A stretch of 64,000 bases of DNA from Planctomycetales bacterium (GCA_026400835.1 JAPLOA010000055.1:124001-188000); one strand, 5' to 3'. Shown: positions 53,501-63,249, numbered from the stretch's first letter. The notes: a model not told the origin generated them from the sequence alone. A program made the numbers and translations.

Positions 53501-54469
53501 ATGCTCAAACGTATTTCCGAGAAGAACTTTGCCTCGGTCGTGCCTTTGCTGAATGATCCCAACCCGAGGTTGCCCCGGAACTGGTTGGCACTGATCCTGA
53601 TCAACTTGCGGAACTGGTCAATCGTTCTTCACTCTGCGCGTGGACACGCGAGCTTTCTGTGCGATCCTCCGGAACGGAGATTTCATCGCAGTATGAGCAA
53701 CTCGAAGCCTGCGCCGCGCAGGTTTCTGAGGATCTTGAAGAACTGACATGGCTTCGAAATCTGACCAACCATTTGGAACTCAGTGAGTCCGGAAACAGCG
53801 TCGAGCAGATAGCCGAGACTGTATTGCCATCACTGTGCAAGTTGATGAATGCTCATGTATTAATTTTTGTCCGCGACGTGGCCGTCACTGGTCTGAACTC
53901 GCGTTTGCCAGTCATCTGGCAGGCTCGGTTCAGATACCTCGTCGCAACTGTCTGGCCATCATCGAAGCACTGCCTGGAAAGAATTCTGACCGCACCGTCG
54001 TCAAGAACTTTCCCAGGCGGGAATTCAGTGATGGCGGATTTGAGGGCGTTGAATCCTGCGTGCCAGTGCCCGTAGCAAATGCGTCAGGGAGACGCGGCGG
54101 GCTGTTGGCCATGGACAAGGAGATGGCCGGAGAAGGTTGCTCACGAAGCGATGGACGGTTCCGGCTATCTGAATGGTCTCAAAGGGGAAGAGATTCCGCT
54201 GTATGCTCGTATTCCTGCAGTAGCCGATTCGTACGATGCGATGACCGGCAATCGTCCGTAACGACGCGGGATGCCAACAGACAAAGCTGAAGCGATTCTG
54301 CGGGGCGGCAGTGGCAATCAGTGGGATCCACAATGTGTTGATGCGTTCTTTCGCACGGTCAACGGGATCCGTCTGCTTGCCAGTCAGAGACCATCGATCT
54401 GTTTGCCGACAGGATCTGAAGTGTCACAAACGGATTCACTGGAACTGCAGCAGGCATGCGTCACTGGCT
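53501..54469 (+). pseudogene. Broken GAF / HD-GYP signalling gene
   Basis: An ATG at 53501 opens MLKRISEKNFASVVPLLNDP, then the frame slips near 53565 to APELVGTDPDQLAELVNRSS, through QLEACAAQVSEDLEELTWLR typical of GAF-linked HD-GYP proteins. A second slip near 53885 leads to GRHWSELAFASHLAGSVQIP. At ~54120 the first half of the HD-GYP domain, including the HD residues, is missing; the third frame gives [20 protein letters not shown] and [16 protein letters not shown], then TAA at 54259-54261 where the family has Tyr (RPYR), then resumes RRGMPTDKAEAILRGGSGNQ. A functional version would hydrolyse cyclic di-GMP. This copy is dead. Confidence 0.88.
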
Positions 54470-54486
54470 GAAGATTCGATCGAGCA

Positions 54487-55209
54487 TTATCGCAGATTGT
54501 GTACCAGCGCCAGAACAACGGCCGCAATGACGCCCACACGCACGTTGTCGTTGATGTTCGACCGAATTGATTCGGCAAACGCTGCGAAGACCACGGCTGG
54601 CATCGTCAATGCCAGCGCCATGCCGAAGGAAACTGCGGGCTCAGCCGCTTCCGGATTGTGCGTCTCACCCCAGTAGATCCACGCGGTCATTAAGGATCCT
54701 ATCCCGATGAAGGCCAGCAGTCCGCTCCAGGATTTCGCCTGATTCCAGGGCAATCGTGGACCTCGCAACATCAGACCAAACAGAGTGGCGGAGCCATCTC
54801 CGAACGCAAGAATCGAAAGAACTGCCAGGCCAAGCTCCAGATCCTGTGGATAGAGCAGGCACATGAACAGGACTGAGAATGCATAGCCACACACCGCAGC
54901 GATACCCGCTCCCTCACCCTGGCGCTGAATCTGCTGGAAGTTGTAGAAGATTCGCAGCCCGATGACTGCACAGCAGCTGATAATGATCGTCCGCATCAAC
55001 CATGTGATCGGGTCTGCATGAGGAAAGATGTGCAGACCAAAGGCCAGCAAACCGGGGGCCATGTGCCAAAGTCGGCGTTTAATTTCGCGATAGGGCAACG
55101 AACGAAAAGTGAGCCCCGGCGTTGTGGCAATCGGAAGGTCGTCCTCGACGACCTTAACCGGAAGTTCTCTGAGTCCTACGGGCTGATTATTGCTGAAGCC
55201 GGAGTCCAT
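54487..55209 (-). CDS. CTP-dependent kinase / phosphatidate cytidylyltransferase-like membrane protein
   Basis: 240 residues from the ATG at 55209 (MDSGFSNNQPVG); a longer frame begins at a TTG. About six membrane helices. ILAFGDGSATLFG and LPWNQAKSWSGLLAF match the conserved signature of the dolichol kinase/DGK1/VTE5-VTE6 group (GDxxAxxxG..K-S-x-x-G), which use CTP to phosphorylate isoprenoid alcohols or diacylglycerol. REIKRRLWHMAPGLLAF at the first helix also fits. Substrate unknown. It lies 339 bp downstream of gspK on the same strand. Confidence 0.75.
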   Translation of the reverse strand: MDSGFSNNQPVGLRELPVKVVEDDLPIATTPGLTFRSLPYREIKRRLWHMAPGLLAFGLHIFPHADPITWLMRTIIISCCAVIGLRIFYNFQQIQRQGEGAGIAAVCGYAFSVLFMCLLYPQDLELGLAVLSILAFGDGSATLFGLMLRGPRLPWNQAKSWSGLLAFIGIGSLMTAWIYWGETHNPEAAEPAVSFGMALALTMPAVVFAAFAESIRSNINDNVRVGVIAAVVLALVHNLR

Positions 55210-55547
55210 ATGTTCGACCTGTCTGCTTTCAGGAACCAAGCAATCGAACGACGTCTCGAGAAGATCATTCTCAAGATGCTTGTCGAGTCAAATTCACACG
55301 CCCGCCTTGATCAGCCGCGAGGATCCTTGATTGCTCCCCGTGAGCCTGAGAACTCGTTGAAATTCTCGCGAGCCCGTCACATGCCCGGAACGAGCACGAC
55401 AAAGAGCAGATCCTCAACTGAAGATCGAGAAACCAGCCCCCGAGTTAAAGACAATCTAACACAACCGATCAAGGTTGATGAAGACCCGGGTGGTGATAGC
55501 GAATAGTCAGCGTGGTAAAACGGCCAAAACTGCCGAAGTCCGGTGTG
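55210..55547. other. Gap between gspK and the CTP-transferase-like gene
   Basis: 338 bp. An open frame on the plus strand is an extension of an antisense shadow and has no ribosome-binding site. It should include the promoter of the membrane protein gene. No repeat was recognised. Confidence 0.4.
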
Positions 55548-57197
55548 CTATTCCGGAGAGCCGTCGAGAAGTGCCGGTGTGAAGCCTCGTCCCAGGTGAG
55601 TCAGGTCGCGCTGAAACACGATTCTCGGGGGAGATTTTGTGGCGTCGATCATTGCTTCCAGACGTGTCGTCGGGCCGCCTTCGTCGAAGTGCCCAACGGC
55701 CTGAAACGAATAGACGTCGCCGCCGGTTGTGAGCCATGGTCCCAGTCGTTTGAACGTTGGCAGATCAACCCAGCCTTCAGCCAGGAGCCACGCGGGGGTC
55801 ACGCGAGTCGCCATCATGGCGGCCGACATGCCACCAGCTTCAATCGGCGGACGAGCAGAAATAATATCGTCAGCAATCTTCTCCGTGATATCAGGCATCG
55901 CCATCAGGATCTCCTTTGGAGCCTGATTGATGTTGATGCGTCCGTCGACAAATTCGTCATTCAGTACTGTCAGTTTCGCTTCCAGGAGGGGCATGCTTTC
56001 CAGAAGGGAACCCGCATCGGAAGTCCACGGACTGGCGAGAGTCACCAAGCTGCCGTTGATTTCAACCTCCACTTTGGCATCGATCAGATCGTAGATCGAT
56101 CGAAATTGTGCGGTGGGAGGTTCCGAGAGATCCATGCCACCGCGAGTCACTTGACCCAATTCCCCGCTGGAGATGTTCTTCGCGATCCAGTCAACTAACT
56201 GCTGTTGCTCAATCGTCAGCTTTCCCTGAGCCAGAGAATCGGCGTTCTGATCGCCCTTCATTCGATACGCAGTGATGAACGTCGCTGTCTCGGTGTCGAA
56301 CTCTTCTTCCAGAAAGTCGAACATCTCCGCAATGATGCCGTTGTTAATGTTGATCTTCTTGTCACCACCCGGCAGCGTATTGCGTTCTCGACTGGATACA
56401 GTCAAATAGTCGCGGAACCCCGCGTCAAGAATTCCGTCAGCATCGTCTGAAGGAGACTTCTCAGCTCCGTCATCCTCGTTAGGGTCGAGAACTCCGTTGC
56501 GATTGGCATCCTCGCCGTAGAACAGTTGAGGCGTAACTCCCTGGATCTGCAACAATTCGTCAATCGATTCCAACGGCGCGTTTCGAGCAGAGTAAGGTAC
56601 CGCAAGCCCCTGATACGTTACCGATTCGGCACCGCCAAGTCTTGCTTCTTCGTCACTGTCGATCCAGTCGAGAATGGCGTTCGTGATGTCTTCCGTCATG
56701 TTGGGAATGTACGAAAGTGCGATATAGGGATCCGTTGTGTCGTCCGTATCGTTTTCAAATTCCATCAGTCGATTAATATTGAATTTTGCGTTCTCGGAGC
56801 TCAATCCGGATCGAGGCATTCCGGCCGTGGTTCCGTTGATATCCGGAACAACAATTGAAAACCGAACCTGACCACGAGGATTATCCGTCTCATTCATCGC
56901 CTGATTGTGGAACGTGCCCGGGTTGTGATACACGTCGATCGACGGATCTGTTTCTTTCAGAGCAATCTGACAGGCCGCAAACTCAACGGCCGACTCGGCA
57001 GCCATCCGAGCTTCGACATCGCGTCCGAACATCGCCGCAGCAGCGTGTTCCGCAGCCATGGAGTTCATATAACCATAAGCTGCCAACGACAACAAAATCA
57101 CAACGACGGTCACGACCAGCAGGATGAATCCACGCCGAGAGGCCGGGTCTTTCGATCCACCGGGAGTGCCGGCGAAATACATATGCTTCGTCTTCAT
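55548..57197 (-). CDS. gspK: Type II secretion minor pseudopilin GspK
   Basis: 549 residues. N-terminal RRGFILLVVTVVVILLSLAA is a type III prepilin-like hydrophobic helix without the usual Glu5. Two SAM-like helical modules follow: IDELLQIQGVTP and ININQAPKEILMAMPDITEK (the helix-hairpin-helix typical of GspK). A DANRNGVLDPNEDD stretch is a calcium-binding EF-hand-like site, as in GspK of Pseudomonas. GspK caps the pseudopilus. It overlaps gspJ by four bases (ATGA), so translation is coupled. Confidence 0.9.
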   Translation of the reverse strand: MKTKHMYFAGTPGGSKDPASRRGFILLVVTVVVILLSLAAYGYMNSMAAEHAAAAMFGRDVEARMAAESAVEFAACQIALKETDPSIDVYHNPGTFHNQAMNETDNPRGQVRFSIVVPDINGTTAGMPRSGLSSENAKFNINRLMEFENDTDDTTDPYIALSYIPNMTEDITNAILDWIDSDEEARLGGAESVTYQGLAVPYSARNAPLESIDELLQIQGVTPQLFYGEDANRNGVLDPNEDDGAEKSPSDDADGILDAGFRDYLTVSSRERNTLPGGDKKININNGIIAEMFDFLEEEFDTETATFITAYRMKGDQNADSLAQGKLTIEQQQLVDWIAKNISSGELGQVTRGGMDLSEPPTAQFRSIYDLIDAKVEVEINGSLVTLASPWTSDAGSLLESMPLLEAKLTVLNDEFVDGRININQAPKEILMAMPDITEKIADDIISARPPIEAGGMSAAMMATRVTPAWLLAEGWVDLPTFKRLGPWLTTGGDVYSFQAVGHFDEGGPTTRLEAMIDATKSPPRIVFQRDLTHLGRGFTPALLDGSPE

Positions 57198-58279
57198 AGT
57201 GCCGACTCCGTCACGAACGGTTCCGCAACCGGGATCGGAACAACCATGCGATGAGTCGTCTCGGGCAGAGCGTAGGGATCGATAACGTTATCCGAAAACG
57301 CTTCTCCGGCATCTTCCTGATTTCGCAGCGTTAGAGTAATTTCGATCGCTTTCGGCATTTCATTCAACGCATTGCTGTCCCATGATTCCTGCCAGGCAAG
57401 GCCGTCATAATATCGAAACTGCAGCCCCGAAACTTCTTTTGCCAACAGCTTGCTGGCCGCCAGCTGAGGAGATTCTTCACTGGTTTCGACCGCAGTGCTC
57501 AGACCGTACAAATCGCCTTCAAGCTTCGCGATCCCGACCGGGCCGGATTTCGTTCCAATCGATTCTTTGTCAGCAATCGCGGACGCCAAACCACCACCGC
57601 CGGACTGAGCCATCAAGTACCGAATGATCATGAGATCACTTGTTCGCTGACTTGTCGAGGTCAGATCCTGTGACGCAACATAAGCCAGACTCTTCTCCGG
57701 TCGGCTGACAAACAACTGCAGGTCAGTCGCAGTTCCCATGAGGCCGTTTGTGTAGGTGGTCATCACGGTCTCGGGATCAATCGAAGACTGACCATAGGAA
57801 TTGCCGTCCAGCGAGCCTGAACCTGAACTCGCCGATCCCGTAGACATTGAACTGCTGCCCGTACCCCCGGATGTTCCTGAGCCCGCCGATGAACTATCGG
57901 ATGACGAACCGCCAGAAGAAGAACCGGATGATGAACTGCCCGACGATCCAGAACTGCCGGATGAACTCGACGTAGAGCTGTTTCCCTCACTGACACTGGT
58001 CGATGTCCCCGATGTCTCGTCGTTAGCCAGCTTCTTGACGAACACCACAGATTGGATGTCACGCGTCATCTGACGCAGAAGAGATCGTGCAATTTGCTGG
58101 CGAGTGATCTCTTCGTTGCTGTCGAGCTGTAAACTGAAGTACTGCTGCAAAGCGGCGAAGAGAGCAATCATCAACAGGGATGTCAGGCCAACGGCGATCA
58201 TCAATTCGAGCATTGTGTAGGCGGCTCGTCGAGCATCGGCGATCAGCCGTCCCGATCTGCGGGATGAACTCTTCATCAT
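57194..58279 (-). CDS. gspJ: Type II secretion pseudopilin GspJ-like with Ser/Gly-rich insert
   Basis: 361 residues, well over the ~200 of E. coli GspJ. Prepilin motif RRAAYTMLELMIAVGLTSLL (Ala rather than Gly before the cut). Residues ~92-170 are a nearly pure Ser/Gly/Thr stretch. The remainder (LQLFVSRPEKSLAYVASQDL, LEGDLYGLSTAVE, VSGLQFRYYDGLAWQESWDS) is the GspJ-like pilin body. Four-base overlaps at both ends with gspI and gspK place it in the operon. Function in the tip complex is inferred from order. Confidence 0.82.
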   Translation of the reverse strand: MMKSSSRRSGRLIADARRAAYTMLELMIAVGLTSLLMIALFAALQQYFSLQLDSNEEITRQQIARSLLRQMTRDIQSVVFVKKLANDETSGTSTSVSEGNSSTSSSSGSSGSSGSSSSGSSSGGSSSDSSSAGSGTSGGTGSSSMSTGSASSGSGSLDGNSYGQSSIDPETVMTTYTNGLMGTATDLQLFVSRPEKSLAYVASQDLTSTSQRTSDLMIIRYLMAQSGGGGLASAIADKESIGTKSGPVGIAKLEGDLYGLSTAVETSEESPQLAASKLLAKEVSGLQFRYYDGLAWQESWDSNALNEMPKAIEITLTLRNQEDAGEAFSDNVIDPYALPETTHRMVVPIPVAEPFVTESAL

Positions 58280-58728
58280 TCGCTCTCCTGCAGAGCGGCA
58301 TCAAGGAAGAGCTGAGGATCTCGCATAAAGCGCACCAGCGTAAAGGCGGCGTTTGGTTCTTCGCCGCCCGGTCTGTGTTCAACCAGCACCGTCACCTGGA
58401 GCAGTCCGGTGGTTCCGGCTTCGGTCACTTCGGCCGACCATTCCCAATTGCCGGTTTCATCGTCGTCAAACGGATTCCCCTGGGCACTGGAGGCCTCTTG
58501 GACTCCGCAGAGAATCTCGCCCATGACCGTTTCGGAACGGAGCACGGCTTCAGATTGTAGTCGTGCTGATAGCTCCGACCTTCGGCCAATTTGCAGACCT
58601 TGCATGATGGCTGCCAGCGATGCCATAAAGATGGCGACAGAGATAATAATTTCCAGCAGGCTCAGGCCGCTGCGCTTTCGTCGCCGCACGGCTGCGACAT
58701 TTCGAGGAACTCTGATTCGTCGCATCAA
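58276..58728 (-). CDS. gspI: Type II secretion pseudopilin GspI-like
   Basis: 150 residues. Prepilin sequence RRKRSGLSLLEIIISVAIFM with Glu at position 5, then a short globular part with a GNWEWSAEVTEAG strand and VTVLVEH near the end, typical of GspI/V-type minor pilins. Overlaps its neighbours by four bases on both sides (ATGA). Would nucleate the pseudopilus with GspJ and GspK. Confidence 0.82.
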   Translation of the reverse strand: MMRRIRVPRNVAAVRRRKRSGLSLLEIIISVAIFMASLAAIMQGLQIGRRSELSARLQSEAVLRSETVMGEILCGVQEASSAQGNPFDDDETGNWEWSAEVTEAGTTGLLQVTVLVEHRPGGEEPNAAFTLVRFMRDPQLFLDAALQESE

Positions 58729-59336
58729 TCGGCCTCCATCATGAAGACAGGGGCGACCTTGATGGACCCGGTGAGTCCTCGCACGGAGATCTCAGATGTG
58801 CGATTTTCCTCGTCCATGACTCGAAATGTTCGATCTTCCGCAGATCCATCGAAGCGAAACACTATCGGAGTCGACCACGAGCGGTTCGATAAACTATCGT
58901 TGCCGTCAAGGTTCGCAAAAGCAGCCGGCTCCAGTTGTTCGCCACCGGCATTCTCGCCCTTCACGGCTCGCAGGAACATCTTCTCCGGCTCAAGGACCAG
59001 CGACATCACAAGAACTTCGGCCTGAGAAGAATCACTTCCCGCCTGATTGACCAGCGTCGGCTGAGGCTCCGCGGGAATTGCCACAACAGCCTGTCCATTG
59101 ACTTCAAAACGAACGTGGTAGTCCACTCCCGAATCGATCGCCTGTTGTCTGGCAAAAGCCATAACCTCACGCACGTCTTCGGCAGCTTCCTGAACTCTCC
59201 CGTTACGAACTCGCTCCATCATATTCGGAGCAGCCATGGCCGTGATCGTGACAATGATCGTCATCACAATCAACAACTCAAACAACGAGAACCCGCGGTT
59301 CCCGATCCGTTCCAGTTGTTGAGGGCGACGATGCAT
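58725..59336 (-). CDS. gspH: Type II secretion pseudopilin GspH-like
   Basis: 203 residues. Prepilin motif GNRGFSLFELLIVMTIIVTI, followed by AAEDVREVMAFARQQAIDSG, the conserved region of GspH/FimT proteins. The C-terminal part is a beta-rich domain with SWSTPIVFRFDGSAEDRTFR. Overlaps gspI by four bases. A 223-bp gap separates it from gspG and contains a GC-rich direct repeat. Confidence 0.85.
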   Translation of the reverse strand: MHRRPQQLERIGNRGFSLFELLIVMTIIVTITAMAAPNMMERVRNGRVQEAAEDVREVMAFARQQAIDSGVDYHVRFEVNGQAVVAIPAEPQPTLVNQAGSDSSQAEVLVMSLVLEPEKMFLRAVKGENAGGEQLEPAAFANLDGNDSLSNRSWSTPIVFRFDGSAEDRTFRVMDEENRTSEISVRGLTGSIKVAPVFMMEAD

Positions 59337-59474
59337 TGAAAAATCACCTGAACAAGTAGGTCCTTTTTGCCGGAAAGGATTTTCGATTTACCGCAAGGCG
59401 ACCCCTGTGTGCAACTCGTGCAGAGAAATGGTCGGAAGCGTTGCTTAACTTGCACTCATGTCGCGGCCAGCCGC

Positions 59475-59530
59475 GAAGTCCTGCCCGGCAGGCAGGACCA
59501 CCCTATTTCGCTGCCCGGCAGGCAGGACAT
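59475..59530. repeat. Two 18-bp direct repeats, family E (TGCCCGGCAGGCAGGAC)
   Basis: CTGCCCGGCAGGCAGGAC occurs at 59481-59498 and again at 59511-59528, a 30-bp period. Each is also near-palindromic. It lies inside the secretion operon, between gspG and gspH, where it would be transcribed and could form RNA hairpins that set relative expression. Confidence 0.8.
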
Positions 59531-59559
59531 AAACAAATCCGCAGCCGCTCCCGCACTCA

Positions 59560-60054
59560 TCAGTTGCCGGCGTTTGACGCGGCTGGTGTCCAGTTATTCA
59601 ACGCGATCCCGCCGGAGTTTGTTCCATCGCCCTGGCCATCAGATCCAGTTGACCAGATTGCAGGCTTCAGAGCATTCTGCTTCTTGCTGTGCCCGTCGCC
59701 GTTCCATTCGTACTGCAGAGGATTTCCCCATGGATCGATGGGCACTTCTTCCAGATACGGACGGAGCTTGCGGCCTTTGTAAGCAGGAGGATTAATCATC
59801 GCCTGCCATGCTTCGGTGCCGTTGCCCTTGAAGTATTCGCCATCATGGTCAGTCGCGTAATTGCCAGCGGCCTTTTCCATTTCCTTCACCAGAGTAAAGG
59901 CGATTCGTTCGTTCGCCGTTTTCTGGCTGCCAATAAGGTTCGGCACAACCATACCGGCGATCACCAGAATGATGGCCAGTACAATCAAGAGTTCCAGAAG
60001 CGTAAAACCCGAACGCTTCTGCACGGGCGAAAACAGTAGAGAACGTTTTTGCAT
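59560..60054 (-). CDS. gspG: Type II secretion major pseudopilin GspG
   Basis: 164 residues. Prepilin cut site KRSGFTLLELLIVLAIILVI with Glu5, a helix with AFTLVKEMEKAAGNYATDHD, and the conserved GspG end LEEVPIDPWGNPLQYEWNGD, then IWSTGSDGQ with a calcium-coordination Asp. GspG forms the pseudopilus shaft. The start is an ATG after AGTG; the leader is 16 residues. Confidence 0.94.
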   Translation of the reverse strand: MQKRSLLFSPVQKRSGFTLLELLIVLAIILVIAGMVVPNLIGSQKTANERIAFTLVKEMEKAAGNYATDHDGEYFKGNGTEAWQAMINPPAYKGRKLRPYLEEVPIDPWGNPLQYEWNGDGHSKKQNALKPAIWSTGSDGQGDGTNSGGIALNNWTPAASNAGN

Positions 60055-60130
60055 GACACTAAATCCTGATTTTCAATCAATCCATGTGAGGTAAAGGGAA
60101 GCCCGCACTGCTACCGAAATCCAGTCGGTG

Positions 60131-61342
60131 CTAGGTCGGGTTCGTTGACATTTTAATCACCGGCAATAGCAGTGCCATCACGATAAACACAACCACTCCG
60201 GCCATGGCCAGAAGCATCATGGGCTCCAGCAATCTGACAACCATGTCTATTCGCCGGCTGGTCCGTTTCTCAAGATTATCTGCTACGCCAATCAGCACAT
60301 TCTCCAGATTATTAGCCTCTTCGCCAACCGCAATCATTTCGATCAGGTCCTTTGAGAACTGGCCACTGGCTCTCAACGGAACCGCCAGCGACTGACCGCT
60401 GCTGACGTTATCAGCCGCATTCCCGATCGCTTCGGCAAGCACCATGTTTCCACTCGCGTCTTTCGCAATGCGCAACGACTGCAGAATCGGGACGCCGTTC
60501 TTTAAAAGCGTTCCCAGCATTCGGGAGAAACGAGCCACCGCAAGGCTTTGCAGGATGCCTCCGAGTCCCGGGACTTTCAGCTTCCACTCGTCAACAAAAC
60601 GACGCCCCTCCGGAGACTGGACGTAGGTCACAACGAGACCCACAAGACCCGCAATAACTGCAAAGATCAAAAGCCCGTAGCTGGTCAGAGTATCGCTGAT
60701 GCTGAAAAGCGTTGTCGTGGCCCACGGCAGAGTCCCGTCGCGTTCCATCTTTTCAAACATCGGAGCAAAATTCGGAACCACCCACATCATCATCGCCGTG
60801 ACGACCAGTAATCCCACAACCAGCAGGAATACCGGGTAAACCATTGCCCCGGTGACCTTGCCTTTGAGCTCTTCCTGATGATCATTGAAGGCCGCAATTC
60901 GCGACAACACGTCTTCCAGAAAACCGCCTTCTTCGCCCGCCTTGACCATACTGACGGTCAGGAAGTTAAACGCTCGCGGATGTCGCCTCATGGCATCGTT
61001 AAGGCGAGTTCCATCCGCAACCTGCTCACGAACATCCTGAATGACAAATCTCAGCCCGGCATGCGATGTCTGATCTTCCAGAAGCTGCAGCGAACGCAGC
61101 AATGGAACACCTGACTTCAGTAGATCCGCAAGCTGATTATAGAAGACGGTCAGATACTTTGTGGAAACTCGTCGAGCACCTGTGGCGGCCTGCTGTTTTG
61201 ACTGCTCAGACAACGAAACGGAAATCGGAAACAGACTGCGCGCCGCCAGATTTGAGAGCGCATCTTTCTCGCTGGTCGCGGTCAGCGTCCCGGTGACCTG
61301 TTTGCCGGTCAGTTCGCGTGCTAGGTATTTGAAATCTGGCAT
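60131..61342 (-). CDS. gspF: Type II secretion inner membrane platform protein GspF
   Basis: 403 residues. Begins MPDFKYLARELTGKQVTGTL, the usual GspF start. Two T2SSF domains, each with GGFLEDVLSRIAAFNDHQEE-like and GEEANNLENVLIGVADNLEK-like conserved blocks, and three membrane helices, the last at the C-terminus (MLLAMAGVVVFIVMALLLPV). It couples the GspE ATPase to pseudopilus assembly. 221 bp after gspE, with a family C repeat in between. Confidence 0.95.
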   Translation of the reverse strand: MPDFKYLARELTGKQVTGTLTATSEKDALSNLAARSLFPISVSLSEQSKQQAATGARRVSTKYLTVFYNQLADLLKSGVPLLRSLQLLEDQTSHAGLRFVIQDVREQVADGTRLNDAMRRHPRAFNFLTVSMVKAGEEGGFLEDVLSRIAAFNDHQEELKGKVTGAMVYPVFLLVVGLLVVTAMMMWVVPNFAPMFEKMERDGTLPWATTTLFSISDTLTSYGLLIFAVIAGLVGLVVTYVQSPEGRRFVDEWKLKVPGLGGILQSLAVARFSRMLGTLLKNGVPILQSLRIAKDASGNMVLAEAIGNAADNVSSGQSLAVPLRASGQFSKDLIEMIAVGEEANNLENVLIGVADNLEKRTSRRIDMVVRLLEPMMLLAMAGVVVFIVMALLLPVIKMSTNPT

Positions 61343-61437
61343 GGTGTTTGGAAGTCAGAATCTGATCATTCTCTTGAGCCGCCAGGGCTGAGGTTTTGTC
61401 TGCCGGCGACCAGGTTAATTATTCGAATTAGTTTCTC

Positions 61438-61502
61438 GTTTAACGGCAAGCCGCAGGCATCGGACAACATCTGATACCGTCGCCTGCGGCTTGCCGTGAA
61501 AC
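61438..61502. repeat. Family C palindromic repeat, copy 3
   Basis: GTTTAACGGCAAGCCGCAGG at 61438-61457 pairs with CCTGCGGCTTGCCGTGAAAC at 61483-61502. The stem differs from copy 1 at a base pair that changes on both sides (GAGCCGC to AAGCCGC with GCGGCTC to GCGGCTT), so complementarity is preserved. It lies between gspE and gspF within the operon. Confidence 0.9.
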
Positions 61503-61563
61503 AGTTTTATCAAATCTTCGCCAGCACCGCTCAGTACATGATGCTGATGAACCGATCGGTTCA

Positions 61564-63249
61564 CTAGCCGATCACATCTCCACGAGTAATTCGCAGGACT
61601 TCTTCAATACTTGTGACACCGACCTGAACCTGTTCCCATCCGCTCGATCGCAGCGTTGTCATCCCAGCCTTGATCGCATAGTCACGAATTTCTACGGTGC
61701 TGCGACTTTCCGAGCACATGCGTTGAATCATCGGATCCGTCTTCAGCAGCTCAAACACTCCGATTCGACCAGCATAACCGGTTTCACGGCATTCACGACA
61801 GCCGACAGGTTCATAAACCGCCTCGGGTAAAGGTCTTGGAAAGTCGGCTGGAATTTCCACCTTTTCAATTGGGGTCAGACGTTTGCAATGCGGACAAAGC
61901 CGCCGCACCAGACGCTGAGCCAGAATCCCCTCAACGGTACTCGCCACCAAATAAGGTTCGACACCCATATCGATCAGTCGAGTAAACGTGCCCGGCGCGT
62001 CGTTGGTATGCAAAGTACTAAACACAAGGTGCCCGGTAAGCGACGCCTGAATCGCGGCCTGCGCGGTTTCACCGTCTCGAATTTCTCCGATCAGTACCAC
62101 GTCCGGGTCGTGTCGCAAAATACTTCGGAGTGCCGCCGCAAAAGACAAACCGATGCGGCTGTGAACCTGGATCTGACTAATCCCGTCCATCTGATATTCG
62201 ACCGGATCTTCCACGGTGATGATCTTGATCGTGGGATCTTTAATCTCGTTCAAAGCACTGTACAGCGTGGTGGACTTACCGCTTCCGGTCGGACCGGTGA
62301 CCAGCACAATTCCGTGCGGCAGGTCAATCAACTGCTTAAAGATCTTTGACACCGTCGGCGGCATTCCGACGGCTTTCAGGTCAAACTTCATGCGTGCTTT
62401 ATCCAGCAATCGCATGACCACGCCTTCGCCGTGCATCATCGGAATGATCGACACACGCACGTCGACTTCACGCCCGGAAACTCGCAGCTTGATTCGCCCG
62501 TCCTGAGGCAAACGCTTCTCTGCAATGTTCAGATGTGACATGATCTTCAGTCGTGTCACGATTGCGGAATAGAACTGAGCGATCTCCGGAGGTGTCGGCT
62601 GAACTCGCAGCATCCCGTCCAGACGATATCGAACCCTCATTCCGTTTTCCTGAGGCTCGATATGCACGTCACTTGTTTGCAGCTTCACCGCTTCCATCAG
62701 CAGCTCATTGACGAGCTTGATGACCGACGGTGCCTGAGCTCCTTCAGCCAGTTCGCCGAAGTCTTCGTTGATTTCTTCAAGAAGTTCGATGCCCTCTTCG
62801 GTCCGGCGTCGAACCAGTTCATTGATTGTGTCGCCGCCGACACCCAGGAGTTCATGGATTCGACTGCCCAGTTCACCACTGCGAGTCAGTACCGGTTCCA
62901 ATTTGAACCCACTGACGGTACTCAGCTCATCCAGGCCTTCCAGATTCAATGGGTCCGAAGTTGCAACAACGACGTGACCATTCTGACGGTACAGCGGCAA
63001 CAGTGAATGGCGATAGATCGAAGATGTAGGAAATCTGGCCAACAGGTCCGCATCAACCTCAATATCCTTCAGGTCGATGTACTGCATCCCGAATTCATCG
63101 GACAGTTTTCGAAGAATTGCATCTTCGGTCACCACCCCCAATTTCACCAGTGCCTGATCAATGCGCAGGCCCGCGTGAGTTTCGCGAGCCTGCTGCAGTT
63201 GCTCGCGAGTCACCAGGCCTTCATCGACAAGTAATTTTCCAAGTTCCAT
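61564..63249 (-). CDS. gspE: Type II secretion ATPase GspE
   Basis: 561 residues. N-terminal T2SSE_N domain ~1-150 ([20 protein letters not shown]), then the RecA-like ATPase with Walker [16 protein letters not shown], the Asp box [11 protein letters not shown], Walker [13 protein letters not shown], His box [15 protein letters not shown], and a tetracysteine zinc site (CPHC..CREC). It powers pseudopilus assembly at the inner membrane. 71 bp after the partial secretin-like gene. Confidence 0.96.
   Translation of the reverse strand: MELGKLLVDEGLVTREQLQQARETHAGLRIDQALVKLGVVTEDAILRKLSDEFGMQYIDLKDIEVDADLLARFPTSSIYRHSLLPLYRQNGHVVVATSDPLNLEGLDELSTVSGFKLEPVLTRSGELGSRIHELLGVGGDTINELVRRRTEEGIELLEEINEDFGELAEGAQAPSVIKLVNELLMEAVKLQTSDVHIEPQENGMRVRYRLDGMLRVQPTPPEIAQFYSAIVTRLKIMSHLNIAEKRLPQDGRIKLRVSGREVDVRVSIIPMMHGEGVVMRLLDKARMKFDLKAVGMPPTVSKIFKQLIDLPHGIVLVTGPTGSGKSTTLYSALNEIKDPTIKIITVEDPVEYQMDGISQIQVHSRIGLSFAAALRSILRHDPDVVLIGEIRDGETAQAAIQASLTGHLVFSTLHTNDAPGTFTRLIDMGVEPYLVASTVEGILAQRLVRRLCPHCKRLTPIEKVEIPADFPRPLPEAVYEPVGCRECRETGYAGRIGVFELLKTDPMIQRMCSESRSTVEIRDYAIKAGMTTLRSSGWEQVQVGVTSIEEVLRITRGDVIG

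Noticed and set aside
55018-55506. 162-residue plus-strand frame
   Set aside because: Its first half is antisense to the CTP-transferase-like gene; composition is charged and low-complexity with no family match.
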